Shown in pieces: positions 9,622-17,817 of a stretch of 64,000 nt of DNA. Numbering within the stretch: position 1 is the first letter of the stretch; every line of letters begins with the position of its first letter. Origin of the DNA: Planctomycetota bacterium (GTDB lineage: Bacteria > Planctomycetota > Planctomycetia > Pirellulales > PNKZ01); the NCBI GenBank assembly GCA_018242585.1, contig JAFEBQ010000024.1, positions 1 through 64,000 of the forward strand, read 5' to 3'. The notes under the pieces are model-generated. The model made no database searches. It saw only the letters and a list, made by a program, of their open reading frames with translations, and was not told the DNA's origin. The translations under genes were made by a program, and so were the position numbers.

Positions 9622-10632
9622 ATGATTCTCGTTACCGGCGGAGCCGGGTTCATTGGCAGCGCCATGGTCTGGCGTCTGAACCAGCGCGGCTATGACGATA
9701 TTCTGGTCGTCGATGAACTGGCCACCAGCGACAAGTGGAAGAACTTGAACCCGCTGGCGTTTGCCGACTATTGGCACAAGGACGAACTGCTACGCCGTGT
9801 CGAGCAGAACACCATGCCGCGGATCGAGGCCGTGGTCCACCTGGGGGCGTGCAGCAGCACGACCGAGCGCGACAGCGACTATCTGATGAAGAACAACGTC
9901 GCCTACTCCCAGGCTCTGGCGACCTGGTGCCTGGAGCGCGGCGTGCGGATGGTCTACGCCAGTAGCGCCGCCACCTATGGCGACGGCGCGCAAGGCTACG
10001 TTGACGACGAATCGGCCATCGACGCGCTGCGGCCGTTGAATCAATACGGCTACTCGAAGCAGCGGTTCGATCTGTGGGCCCGGCGAACCGGCGCGCTCAA
10101 GAAGATTGTCGGCCTGAAGTTCTTCAACGTCTTCGGGCCCAACGAATACCACAAGCAAGATATGTCGAGCGTGGTGTTCAAGGCCTATCACCAGATCGTC
10201 GCCACCGGCCAGGTGAAGCTGTTCCGCTCGTACGAGGCCAACTACGCCGACGGCGGGCAGATGCGCGACTTTGTCTACGTGAAGGACTGTGTCGACGTGA
10301 TCGACTGGTTGCTCGAGCAAAAGTTCGGCGGGCTGTTCAACCTGGGGACGGGTCAGGCCCAGACTTGGAACGATCTGGCCCGGGCGGTGTTCGCGGCGCT
10401 CGGCCGCGCGGCGGCGATCGAGTACATCGACATGCCCGAGGCGCTCCGCGGCCGGTATCAGTATTTCACGCAAGCCGACATGCGAAAGCTCGCGGCCACC
10501 GGTTGCCCGGTGAAGTTCCACACGCTGGAAGCGGCGGTCGAGGATTACGTGCAGCAGTACCTGCACACCGCCCAGCCGCATTTGGCGAATGACGTCACGC
10601 CAACGCCGGCCGCCATCCGCCCCGCGGCGTGA
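9622..10632 (+). CDS. hldD: ADP-L-glycero-D-manno-heptose 6-epimerase
   Basis: This NAD(P)-dependent SDR epimerase converts ADP-D-glycero-D-manno-heptose to the L-glycero form for lipopolysaccharide core synthesis. The 336 residues match the family length. The Rossmann motif TGGAGFIGS is at 5-13. DELATSDKWKNL and HLGACSSTTERD are HldD signatures, and the catalytic YGYSK sits near residue 140. FNVFGPNEYHK and MRDFVYVKD are also typical. AAGGA lies before the ATG. It stands alone, without other heptose genes in view. Its presence is consistent with the outer membrane lipopolysaccharide known in planctomycetes. Confidence 0.96.
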   Translation: MILVTGGAGFIGSAMVWRLNQRGYDDILVVDELATSDKWKNLNPLAFADYWHKDELLRRVEQNTMPRIEAVVHLGACSSTTERDSDYLMKNNVAYSQALATWCLERGVRMVYASSAATYGDGAQGYVDDESAIDALRPLNQYGYSKQRFDLWARRTGALKKIVGLKFFNVFGPNEYHKQDMSSVVFKAYHQIVATGQVKLFRSYEANYADGGQMRDFVYVKDCVDVIDWLLEQKFGGLFNLGTGQAQTWNDLARAVFAALGRAAAIEYIDMPEALRGRYQYFTQADMRKLAATGCPVKFHTLEAAVEDYVQQYLHTAQPHLANDVTPTPAAIRPAA

Positions 10633-10641
10633 TGATTCTTA

Positions 10642-10666
10642 GTAGGGTGCATTCCATGCACCTTAT
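10642..10666. repeat. REP-like palindrome left of the RAYT gene
   Basis: A perfect 7-3-7 palindrome, GGTGCAT-TCC-ATGCACC, lies at 10646-10662. The 25-bp unit 10642-10666 is repeated in inverted orientation, with one mismatch, at 11360-11384 on the other side of the transposase gene. It lies just after the hldD stop codon and could also act as a transcript-end hairpin. Confidence 0.85.
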
Positions 10667-10700
10667 TTGTGCGCGGCAACAAGAATCGACTTCCAAGCGG

Positions 10701-11255
10701 CTACCGTTCCCCAGTCGTCGCTTGCATGTCTCCTATCGCAACATTCGCGCCCCAATTGAGAGAATACGCGCCTTGTTTGACCCATTTGTGAAACGATGAA
10801 TGAGGCCAATCACGCGGGTTCGTCGCAAGTCGGTGCTTGACCGGATTGAAGTGGATGTAATCGGCGTGCCGCTCGAAATCCTCCTCATCCACGATCGTGT
10901 GCTCCCAAAAACGCTTTTGCCACACGCCTCGTTGTCGTCGCTGTTGCCATGACTCGCTCACTTCTGCGACTAACCCGCCGGCTTGTAGCCAGCGTTTGGT
11001 GAACTCCTTCTTGATCCACGCCCAACGGCGCGAATAGTCCAAATCTTGCGGCGGCAAGGTCCAGATCGTGTGCAAATGATCCGGGAGTAAAACGATTGCT
11101 TCCGTTTTGAACGTCCATTGGCCCTTGCATTCGCGCATCACCGAGCCGAGGATCGTTCGGGCAGTTTTGTCCAGGAGAATGCGCCGGCGTCGATAGGTGA
11201 CGACCGTGAAGAAATACGTGCCGCCCGGAACGAAGTTGCGACGGTAATTGGGCAT
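10701..11255 (-). CDS. REP-associated tyrosine transposase (RAYT, TnpA_REP type)
   Basis: This is a Y1-family single-strand DNA transposase of the HUH class, which cuts and joins REP palindromes. The 184 residues include the N-terminal YFFTVVTYRRR segment, the metal-binding HxH as HLH at 60-62 (LLPDHLH), and catalytic Tyr133 in ADYIHFNPVKHRL. W/R-rich RAYT features (GVWQKRFWEH, 110-119) are present. It looks intact. It is bracketed at about 35 and 105 bp by inverted 25-bp units that each contain a 17-bp palindrome, the expected arrangement for a RAYT and its REP substrates. RAYT genes are usually single-copy and vertically kept in a lineage; REP dissemination is the known family role. Confidence 0.95.
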   Translation of the reverse strand: MPNYRRNFVPGGTYFFTVVTYRRRRILLDKTARTILGSVMRECKGQWTFKTEAIVLLPDHLHTIWTLPPQDLDYSRRWAWIKKEFTKRWLQAGGLVAEVSESWQQRRQRGVWQKRFWEHTIVDEEDFERHADYIHFNPVKHRLATNPRDWPHSSFHKWVKQGAYSLNWGANVAIGDMQATTGER

Positions 11256-11359
11256 GATGACGCAATTTGACGCCTAAGAGCGATTTGTCGCAATGGAGTT
11301 AGCGACTCCGATTTTGGCGATTGTTCGCTGCTGAGAAAACAGGACGAAGCATACCACAG

Positions 11360-11384
11360 ATAAGGTGCATGTAATGCACCCTAC
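11360..11384. repeat. REP-like palindrome right of the RAYT gene
   Basis: A perfect 7-3-7 palindrome, GGTGCAT-GTA-ATGCACC, lies at 11364-11380, inside a 25-bp unit that is the inverted copy of 10642-10666 (24 of 25 bases). Together with the left copy it brackets the RAYT gene. Confidence 0.85.
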
Positions 11385-11425
11385 AAAGATCGCCGCAACA
11401 TTTGCGGCGAATGCAACTGGTGTCT

Positions 11426-12805
11426 TTACACCAACTCGCGCATGGCTGGCTTTTCGCTCAGGTATTGCGGGCGGCCGGAGGGGTCGGCGATCGTCGTCGT
11501 GGCCGCGTCGATGCCCAGCGTGTGATAGAGGGTCGAGAAGACCTCTTGGAAATGGACCGGCCGATCCTTGGGGACTTCGCCCAATCGGTTCGTCGCGCCG
11601 ATCACTTGCCCGGTGCGCAATCCGCCGCCGGCCAGCAACGCGCAGCTCACCTGCGGCCAGTGGTCGCGGCCGGCCTGGGCGTTGATCCGCGGCGTGCGGC
11701 CGAACTCGCCCCAGACCACAATCGCCACATCGTTCAACATGCCGCGCTGGTCCAAGTCGTCGATCAGCGCCGATAGGCACTGGTCAAGCTTGCCGCCGTG
11801 GTCGCGGACCAGGTCGAAGTTCTTGCCGTGGCTGTCCCAGCGGCCATAGCTCAGGGTGACACAGCGCGCGCCGGCTTCGACCAGCCGACGCGCCAACAGC
11901 AGGTGTTCATTCTCGGTCGGCGCGCCGTCGTATTGATAGTTGAACGGCTTGCCGGTGCCATAGCGCTCGCGAACGGCGGCGTCTTCTTTCGACAGATCGA
12001 GGGCGTCGACGAGCTTGCTGCTGGCCAGGATTTCGAACGCGGCCCGGTCGTAGTTGTCCTTGGCCTGCATGGTGCCCGAGCTGTCCAGCTCGCGGCGCAG
12101 CCGGTCGAACTTCGTGAGCAACTCGCGGCGGTCGCCCAGGCGCGAGATGCTGACCGTTTCGTTGCGGCGCATGTTGGCCAGACCTTCGCCGTCGGGACGA
12201 AACGCCGAGTGGATCGGTCCCAGGAAGCCGGCCGTGCCAGGATCGGACCATTCAATGTGGCCGGTCTTGGCGGCCAGGCCAATGAACGGCGGAATCGCGG
12301 GATCGACCGGCCCGCGCAGCTTGGACAACGCCGAGCCAAGGCTCGGTCGTCCGCCGAGCGAGCGCATGTCGTTCAACGTCCAGCCCGAGGTGCACTGCAC
12401 CAGATCGTGACGCCCGTTGGCGCCGACGATCGAGCGGATGACGGCGAACTTGTCCATGCGGGCGGCGATTTGCGGAAAGACTTCGCCGATTTGAATGCCT
12501 GACACCTTGGTATCGATCGGACGGAACTCGCCGCGGATTTCCGACGGCGCTTCGGTCTTGATGTCCCACATGTCCTGATGCGGCGGCCCGCCATCGAGAC
12601 AGATATTGATCACCGCCTTGTGACGCAGCTTGCGCACCGGCGCGGCCGCGTTGGTGGCGGCCTGCGCCTCGAGGCGCAGCAAATCGCCTAGCGTCAGCGC
12701 ACCGGCTCCCATGCCCAACGCGCCAATTCGCAGAAAGCTGCGGCGCGAAACGCCATCGCAGAATCGCTTTGCACCCGAGTTGATCGGGCCAAGGACCGTG
12801 AGCAT
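11426..12805 (-). CDS. DUF1501 protein, Tat-exported
   Basis: DUF1501 proteins are sulfatase/alkaline-phosphatase-fold proteins abundant in planctomycetes, usually paired with a cytochrome-like DUF1549/1553 protein. Their reaction is not established. The start at 12805 gives 459 residues, beginning with a Tat-type signal (SRRSFLRIGALGMGAGALTLGD). Family motifs include INICLDGGPPHQDMWD, EVFPQIAARMDKFAVIRS, RWDSHGKNFD and VVWGEFGRTPRIN..GRDHWP. The frame is open 35 codons further upstream without a signal-like sequence. There is no DUF1549 neighbour here, unlike the second DUF1501 copy at 60.1 kb. The 3' end is 41 bp from the right REP palindrome. Confidence 0.93.
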   Translation of the reverse strand: MLTVLGPINSGAKRFCDGVSRRSFLRIGALGMGAGALTLGDLLRLEAQAATNAAAPVRKLRHKAVINICLDGGPPHQDMWDIKTEAPSEIRGEFRPIDTKVSGIQIGEVFPQIAARMDKFAVIRSIVGANGRHDLVQCTSGWTLNDMRSLGGRPSLGSALSKLRGPVDPAIPPFIGLAAKTGHIEWSDPGTAGFLGPIHSAFRPDGEGLANMRRNETVSISRLGDRRELLTKFDRLRRELDSSGTMQAKDNYDRAAFEILASSKLVDALDLSKEDAAVRERYGTGKPFNYQYDGAPTENEHLLLARRLVEAGARCVTLSYGRWDSHGKNFDLVRDHGGKLDQCLSALIDDLDQRGMLNDVAIVVWGEFGRTPRINAQAGRDHWPQVSCALLAGGGLRTGQVIGATNRLGEVPKDRPVHFQEVFSTLYHTLGIDAATTTIADPSGRPQYLSEKPAMRELV

Positions 12806-13383
12806 CGCGAAAGTCCTCGTTGTGAGGAAAACTACGAACCGTGGGCGGGGCAGATGGGGGGGGAACTTACCGGGCAGTTGATCGAGCGGTCGGGGCGACC
12901 GTCGATCCATTTAGGGCAACCTTTAATATATCGGCCGCCGTTGATCGGAGCAATTCGGATGATTTGCCGCGGTTTGTCGAGCCGCGATATGTCGATACCT
13001 GGACGCTGGTTACGCCACGGGCGTTTGTTCGGGCAGGGCGGACGTCCGGCCGCCCGCGGGGCGCAAGGGGTAGGTTCGCGGCGACTACTGCTTGAACGCT
13101 TCTCGCCACGTTCTAACGTCTGGGTGGCACGCCCGTCCTTCGGGCGTGGGGAAGCACGCACCGACCCCGATATTGGATTGGCGATTCCCCACGCCCTGCG
13201 CTGCGCTTGGGACGTGCCACCCCCGCTACCGTCGCTTGAGAGATGCGCTCGCGGGTTTCTTTTTGCCCTGGTGCGACATAAGCTGGCGGCTGCCGCCTGC
13301 CGGGCGTGTCGAGTTCGGCTGAAGCCGACGCGACTGCCGCCGTTTTACCCCACCGTCCAATCACCAATCGCGAGGCCACTCCG
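12806..13383. other. Divergent intergenic region between DUF1501 and TIM-barrel genes
   Basis: The region holds no convincing gene. It contains the probable family A repeat at 13121-13226 and an AT-richer patch near 12920-12935 (CTTTAATATATCGG) that could be promoter-like for either gene. Several overlapping open frames in both directions look like GC-rich shadows. Confidence 0.4.
13121..13226. repeat. Probable divergent copy of four-hairpin repeat family A
   Basis: It begins GGGTGGCAC with a perfect hairpin CACGCCCG-TCCTT-CGGGCGTG at 13128-13148 and ends GACGTGCCACCCC. The terminal GGTGGC...GCCACC and the two-half layout match family A, but the right-hand hairpins are imperfect. Confidence 0.5.
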
Positions 13384-14331
13384 TTGATCGATCGTCGCAC
13401 CGTCCTGTCGGCTGCGGGGGCCTTGATGGGAGCCGCCATGGGAAGTTCCGCTCTGCCTGCCGCCGGCGCCGCAACCGCCGCGCGTGATCCCAAAGAACCG
13501 TTCGGCTACTGCCTGAACACCAGCACCATCCGCGAACAGAAGTTGCCGCTGGTCGACGAAATCGATCTGGCGGCCGAGGCCGGCTACACGGCCATCGAGC
13601 CCTGGCTGCGCGAGATCGAACAATACATCACCAACGGGGGCCAACTCGCCGACTTGCGCAAGCGGCTGAGCGATCAGGGGATCACGGTCGAAAGCGCGAT
13701 CGGCTTTGCCGAGTGGATCGTCGACGATGACGCCCGCCGGGCCAAAGGTCTGGAGCAAGCCAAGCGCGACTTCGGTCTGATCGCCGAGATCGGCGGCAAG
13801 CGACTGGCCGCGCCGCCGGCCGGCGCGACCAAAGAGACCGGCATGAGCTTGCAGAAGATCGCCGATCGCTACCACGCGCTATGCGAGTTGGGAATGTCGT
13901 TCGGCGTCAAGCCGCAAGTCGAAGTCTGGGGGCACTCGTCAACGCTGGGACGCTTGGGCGAGTCGATGTACGTGGTGCTCGAAAGCCGGCACCCGGCGGC
14001 GTGTCTGCTGCCCGACGTCTATCACCTGCACAAAGGTGGCTCGGACTTCCTGGGCTTGCAGCACCTGAGCAGCGACACGATCCAGGTGTTTCATGTGAAC
14101 GACTATCCCGACGCGCCGCGGGCCGAGTTGACCGACGCGCATCGCGTTTACCCGGGCGATGGCGTCGCGCCTCTCGACTACATTTTCCGGACACTGCGCG
14201 ACATCGGCTTCACTGGCTACTTGTCGCTGGAACTGTTCAACAAAGAGTACTGGGCGCAGGACGCCGCCACGGTGGTCAAGACCGGGCTCGAAAAGACCCG
14301 CGCCGCGGTACGCAAGGCGCTGAGCACTTAG
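13384..14331 (+). CDS. Xylose isomerase-like TIM-barrel sugar isomerase/epimerase, exported
   Basis: This is an AP-endonuclease-2/xylose-isomerase-like TIM barrel, the fold used by hydroxypyruvate isomerases, inosose dehydratases and ketose epimerases. I propose the TTG at 13384 as the start. GAGG lies 8 nt upstream, and this start puts a Tat-like signal (DRRTVLSAAGALMGAAMG) at the N-terminus, giving 315 residues. An ATG-less longer frame from 13306 is possible. Candidate metal ligands are the Glu in QVEVWGHSS, the Asp/His in PDVYHLHKGG, the His in FHVNDYPD and the Glu in LSLELFN. Such exported isomerases are frequent in planctomycetes; the substrate is unknown. Confidence 0.85.
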   Translation: MIDRRTVLSAAGALMGAAMGSSALPAAGAATAARDPKEPFGYCLNTSTIREQKLPLVDEIDLAAEAGYTAIEPWLREIEQYITNGGQLADLRKRLSDQGITVESAIGFAEWIVDDDARRAKGLEQAKRDFGLIAEIGGKRLAAPPAGATKETGMSLQKIADRYHALCELGMSFGVKPQVEVWGHSSTLGRLGESMYVVLESRHPAACLLPDVYHLHKGGSDFLGLQHLSSDTIQVFHVNDYPDAPRAELTDAHRVYPGDGVAPLDYIFRTLRDIGFTGYLSLELFNKEYWAQDAATVVKTGLEKTRAAVRKALST

Positions 14332-14339
14332 ATCAATAC

Positions 14340-14541
14340 TTGCCACGGAGACACAGAGGCACGGAGTTCAACACGGAGGACCGGCCGCGGACAAGCTAAT
14401 GACCAAGCACCAATGACCAATGTCCAAGGAATACGACGGCATCCTTCGCTCTGACTTCTTGGTCATTGGGATTTGGACATTGGTGCTTATGACTTCTCAT
14501 CCCTCCGTGCAAACCTCCGCGTCTCCGTGCCTCCGTGGCGA
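14340..14541. repeat. Long imperfect palindrome (family F)
   Basis: The outer arms are TGCCACGGAGACACAGAGGC at 14341 and GTCTCCGTGCCTCCGTGGC at 14521. The inner arms are GCACCAATGACCAATGTCC near 14407 and TTGGACATTGGTGCTT at 14473-14488. The element fills the gap between two convergent genes and could fold into a long hairpin. Confidence 0.75.
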
Positions 14542-14550
14542 ACAGAGCGC

Positions 14551-15309
14551 TCAGCGCGGCTCTGGATCCTGCGGCCGCGGGAGTTCGTCGAGGCTCTTCA
14601 GGCCGTAGAGTTGCAGGAACCGGTCGGTCGTTCGGTACTTGAGCTTGCGCGGCTTTTCGCTTTCGCGCTCGACCGCCAGAAGCTGCCGGCGGACCAATTG
14701 CGAGATCACGTGATTGCTGGGAATGCCACGCAGCTTGTTCAGTTGCTCGACGGTCTGCGGGCCGTGATACGCCACCAGCGATAACACCTCAATCGCGGCC
14801 GACGAGAGCCGGGCCTGCCGCTCGCGCCCAAGCACCTTGTCGCGCAGGCTGTGGAACTCGGCGAGCAGTTCCAGCCGATAGCCCTGGCCGACGCTGACAA
14901 TCGTGTACGGCGAGCCGTTCGTCGCGTACTCGGCGTTGAGTTCGGCCACGAACTCGTCGATCTCCTCGGGACGCACACCCCGCATCATGCCCGAGACCGC
15001 CGCCGGTTCGAGCGGCGCATGGTCGGGTAGCCCGACGAACAGCATCGCTTCGAGAATCGAACGTGGCGTAAGCTGGCGATCGTCTTCGTCGGCGTCGTGC
15101 GGCGCGATTGCGGACGCTTCGGCGGTGGTTGCCGCGTCGGTCGCATCGCCGGCCGGCTCGTCAGCGGGGGCCGCTTCGTACGGGTCGCTGCCGCCGGACA
15201 ACATCGCCTGAAACGCCTGATTCAAGCTATCGAGCGACAGCCCGCCATCGCTCGGCGCGGAGCGCAAGCCGCTGAGTGGCGATCGATCTGGCGTGTTGTC
15301 GTTGGGCAT
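14551..15309 (-). CDS. scpB: Segregation and condensation protein ScpB
   Basis: ScpB is the winged-helix partner of the kleisin ScpA in the SMC-ScpAB complex that compacts and segregates the chromosome. The 252-residue protein has an acidic, Ala-rich N-terminal extension of about 85 residues before the first winged-helix domain (LTPRSILEAMLFVGLPDHAPL). The second domain carries the signature LSSAAIEVLSLVAYHGPQTVEQLNKLRGI and ends KLKYRTTDRFLQLYGLKSLDELP. ScpA is not next to it, whereas many genomes have an scpAB pair. The stop codon is 10 bp from the long palindrome at 14340-14541. Confidence 0.95.
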   Translation of the reverse strand: MPNDNTPDRSPLSGLRSAPSDGGLSLDSLNQAFQAMLSGGSDPYEAAPADEPAGDATDAATTAEASAIAPHDADEDDRQLTPRSILEAMLFVGLPDHAPLEPAAVSGMMRGVRPEEIDEFVAELNAEYATNGSPYTIVSVGQGYRLELLAEFHSLRDKVLGRERQARLSSAAIEVLSLVAYHGPQTVEQLNKLRGIPSNHVISQLVRRQLLAVERESEKPRKLKYRTTDRFLQLYGLKSLDELPRPQDPEPR

Positions 15310-15363
15310 GGAAGAGGGACGAGGGGCTAGAGACTAGGGAAGAACTCGTATCCGCCACGACTC

Positions 15364-15475
15364 TGTCCGTTGTCAGTGGTCCGTTGTCAGTTGCATGTTG
15401 CTTCGCGCTCCGTGAAGAACGCACGCAATCAAACGCTTCCCCAACAACTGACTACTGACAACGGACAACTGACTA
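15364..15475. repeat. Dispersed repeat family B, copy 3
   Basis: GTCCGTTGTCAGTGGTCCG units on the left and the inverted ACTGACAACGGACAACTGAC on the right, with CTTCGCGCTCCGTGAAG between. The right end contains the stop codon (CTA at 15473-15475 on the plus strand) of the epimerase-like gene, so the element seems to have inserted at the gene's very end. Confidence 0.8.
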
Positions 15476-16321
15476 ATTCCGCTTCGCCCACTCCGCCTTC
15501 ATAAACTTCAAGGCCTCGCGGGCGAGTTGTTCTTCGCTGTCGTACATCCGCCGCCAGATTTTCGTGGCTGCGACCAGCGAGGGCAATGCCAATCCAAAGG
15601 CTTCGACCGTCATCCAGCCGTCGTAGTCGACCGCTTTCAACGTGTCGAACGTGGTGTCCCAATCGACGTGCCCTTGCCCCGGCGTGCTGCGGTCGTTCTC
15701 GGAGATATGCACATGCACGGTGTACGGCGCGCACGCGCGGATCGCCTCGGCAATGTTCTTTTCCTCGATATTGGCGTGGAACGTGTCATACATCATGCGA
15801 CAGCTCGGATGTTCTACTTCACGGACGAACTTCGCCGTGCTGGCAGCCGAGGTGAGCAGATAGCACTCGAACCGGTTCAGGTATTCGACCGCCAGCGTCA
15901 CGCCGCAGGTGCTAGCGTGCTCGGCCGTTTGCCGCATGCTCTCGACGCCCCATCGCCACTCGTCGGCCGTGGGGCCGGCCCCCGAAAACTGACCGAGGGT
16001 CGAATGATAAGGCCCGCACAACACTTCGGCCCCGACGGCCTGGCAACATTCGAGCGTCAGCTTGTTCTTCTCGACCCCTTGCTGGCGAATCTTGGCGTCG
16101 GGACTGATGGGATTGTCGTCCGGGCCACGCACCGTGACGGCCGTCCGCTTCAGCCCCAGGTCGTCGAGCCACAGCCCCATCGCGGCGAACTTGTCGGGGT
16201 TCAGATCGAACACCGGCAACTCGACGCCGTCGTAGCCGAGTTGCTTGAGGTTCTCGAGGATCGGTCGATGCGCCTCGGTCAGGTGATCGGTCCACAGCAG
16301 CATGTTCATGCCAAATTTCAT
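15473..16321 (-). CDS. Sugar epimerase/isomerase of the psicose-tagatose 3-epimerase type
   Basis: A 282-residue metal-dependent TIM barrel resembling D-psicose/D-tagatose 3-epimerases, which interconvert ketoses in the cytoplasm. It begins MKFGMNMLLWTDHL, as in that family. The four expected metal ligands are visible in order: Glu in LAVEYLNRFECYL (about 147), Asp in MMYDTFHANIEE (about 180), His in VHVHISENDRSTPGQGHVDW (about 206) and Glu in WMTVEAFG (about 241). A GAGGAA ribosome-binding site precedes the ATG at 16321. There is no signal peptide. Exact substrate specificity cannot be read from the sequence. The next gene on the same strand (16366) may form an operon upstream of it. Confidence 0.9.
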   Translation of the reverse strand: MKFGMNMLLWTDHLTEAHRPILENLKQLGYDGVELPVFDLNPDKFAAMGLWLDDLGLKRTAVTVRGPDDNPISPDAKIRQQGVEKNKLTLECCQAVGAEVLCGPYHSTLGQFSGAGPTADEWRWGVESMRQTAEHASTCGVTLAVEYLNRFECYLLTSAASTAKFVREVEHPSCRMMYDTFHANIEEKNIAEAIRACAPYTVHVHISENDRSTPGQGHVDWDTTFDTLKAVDYDGWMTVEAFGLALPSLVAATKIWRRMYDSEEQLAREALKFMKAEWAKRN

Positions 16322-16365
16322 GGGCCGATTCCTCGCAGGTTTCCTGGGGCGTGTCGCGATGTGGG

Positions 16366-17040
16366 TTAAGGATTGAGGATCGCGGCCGCTGTCGACGCTT
16401 CGGCCAGCAGCGCCTCGGCCGCGGCGGTAATTTGCGCTCGGGCCGCCGGCAACATGCCGCTGAACGCGGCGGGCAGTTCGCCAAGCCCGACGCGGCGCAT
16501 CACCTGGTTCAGTCGATAGGTCAGTCTCTCATCGTCGCCGTAATCGATCAAGAATCGTTCGCGGCAAAATCCCTCGACCATCAAGGCCAGCCGCTCGACC
16601 GGCCGGGGCGTCAACTGCTGCACGCCCCATTGGACGAAGGCCGGGTCGACCTGACGCATGGCCGCGTAGTAATCGTCGATCGCCGGGGGCGACTGGGCAA
16701 TCAGCGTGGCGTCGAGCAGGATTTCGACCAGGATGTGACCCAGGAAGCTGGGGCGCAGCGAGTCGTCCGTGCCGACCACCTCGCGGACCTGACGAGCGAG
16801 CTGCCATTGCAGCGTGTTGAAGGCCTCGGTCCCGTGAAACCAAGCGTCGTCGTGGTGGTGCTGGACAATGCCGCGCGCCAGCGCCGCCAGGCGCGGATCG
16901 TCATGTGTACACGCGGCCTGCGCCTGCGCGGCGCGGACTTTGGTCCGGCGATCGCTGACGCACAACCAGTCGGGCACCGCCGTCCCGGCCAGCAAGTAAG
17001 GATCGTCAACAAACCGCCGACCATGAGCAAAGTAGTTCAT
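16366..17040 (-). CDS. Conserved hypothetical protein, His-rich helical
   Basis: A 224-residue mostly helical protein starting MNYFAHGRRFVDDPYLLAGTAVPDWL. The N-terminal MN(Y/F)xAH, the DW after a membrane-like turn, the HHHDDAWFH cluster near 75-83 and FLGHILVEILLDATLI near 112-127 resemble distantly the acyl-carrier-protein phosphodiesterase (AcpH, DUF479) layout, which is an HD-like metal fold. This is a weak resemblance and I do not assign the function. It has no signal peptide. It lies 44 bp upstream of the epimerase gene and downstream of the toxin-antitoxin pair. Confidence 0.75.
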   Translation of the reverse strand: MNYFAHGRRFVDDPYLLAGTAVPDWLCVSDRRTKVRAAQAQAACTHDDPRLAALARGIVQHHHDDAWFHGTEAFNTLQWQLARQVREVVGTDDSLRPSFLGHILVEILLDATLIAQSPPAIDDYYAAMRQVDPAFVQWGVQQLTPRPVERLALMVEGFCRERFLIDYGDDERLTYRLNQVMRRVGLGELPAAFSGMLPAARAQITAAAEALLAEASTAAAILNP

Positions 17041-17052
17041 CGACAGACGCGT

Positions 17053-17313
17053 CTATACTTTGCTTCGCCGTACGAACGAGACCATGACCGTTCGGTCTGG
17101 CTCACTGATAAAAAACACGACAATCAGTGGGCCGCTGCTCAGTTTCCACAAACCTTCATGCACAGGCAGTGCGGCACGTAAATCAAGCGAAGATAGTTGA
17201 TGGTCGATGTCTGAAGCTGCACTGGCCAACTGATTCTTGTCTGCCGCTTCTAGCCAAATGGTTGCCAGTGCTGTCAGCGCGTCTTGGCTCCAAACTACGG
17301 TGTAACGTATCAC
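17053..17313 (-). CDS. ParE/RelE-type toxin
   Basis: An 86-residue protein starting with GTG. It has the short two-helix, four-strand layout of ParE/RelE toxins (IRYTVVWSQDALTALATIWLEAAD, then a C-terminal LIVVFFISEPDRTVMVSFVR). Such toxins inhibit gyrase or cleave mRNA on the ribosome; which applies here is not known. The start codon overlaps the upstream antitoxin's stop by one base (TAGTG), implying translational coupling. The toxin lies second in the operon, the usual order. The local base composition is AT-richer than the neighbours, consistent with transfer. Confidence 0.8.
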   Translation of the reverse strand: MIRYTVVWSQDALTALATIWLEAADKNQLASAASDIDHQLSSLDLRAALPVHEGLWKLSSGPLIVVFFISEPDRTVMVSFVRRSKV

Positions 17314-17540
17314 TACGCGCCTAATGATTTGAGATGGTCAAGCAATTGCGGCGTTGTCAACCAGGCCCCGGGAGCGCTCAGTGATCGCCGAGCGGCGGCA
17401 ATTTCCTCGGGCGTCAATGGGTCAGCGTTCGCGATTTGGACGTACCCGATCAATGCTCCATCGGGCTGACGAATCGCAACGCACCCGTCAGCGTCTTGCA
17501 CGAGTTTGAATTGTTCACTACTCAGAATGACGTCTACCAT
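17313..17540 (-). CDS. Putative antitoxin of the ParE/RelE-type pair
   Basis: A 75-residue protein starting at the ATG at 17540 (MVDVILSSEQFKLVQDADGC); the open frame upstream of this looks non-coding. It has a beta-rich N-terminus and a C-terminal helical part (DPLTPEEIAAARRSL...LLDHLKSLGA), which could wrap the toxin. No DNA-binding motif is obvious. The identity rests mainly on position and the one-base overlap with the toxin gene, so autoregulation is inferred only. Confidence 0.65.
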   Translation of the reverse strand: MVDVILSSEQFKLVQDADGCVAIRQPDGALIGYVQIANADPLTPEEIAAARRSLSAPGAWLTTPQLLDHLKSLGA

Positions 17541-17565
17541 TAAAAACCTCACATGCCAGAGACGA

Positions 17566-17805
17566 CTATTCGTGCTCCTTGATAAGTTGACCAATTCGCT
17601 TGTCCGACCTAGTGGGCATGCCATTGGGACGAACGAGCCTGACGCAGTTCTCTGGAATTGCAAACGCTCTTACTATTTCACGTCTTGCCGACCTCGCCGT
17701 GGCATCAACTCGTAGGATATTCTGACGTCTTGCTCTTACGTTTGCACTGCTCACGGCACGTCTCCAGCGGTGACCGGCTCTGATTTCATTATAACTACTA
17801 GTCAA
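17566..17805 (-). CDS. Doubtful small ORF upstream of the antitoxin
   Basis: A 79-codon frame ending 25 bp before the antitoxin start on the same strand. The protein is basic (MTSSYNEIRAGHRWRRAV...) with no recognised family and no clear Shine-Dalgarno site. It lies in an AT-richer stretch. It could be a third member of the toxin-antitoxin operon or simply the upstream region. Confidence 0.25.
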   Translation of the reverse strand: MTSSYNEIRAGHRWRRAVSSANVRARRQNILRVDATARSARREIVRAFAIPENCVRLVRPNGMPTRSDKRIGQLIKEHE

Positions 17806-17817
17806 ACAAGGTAAAAT

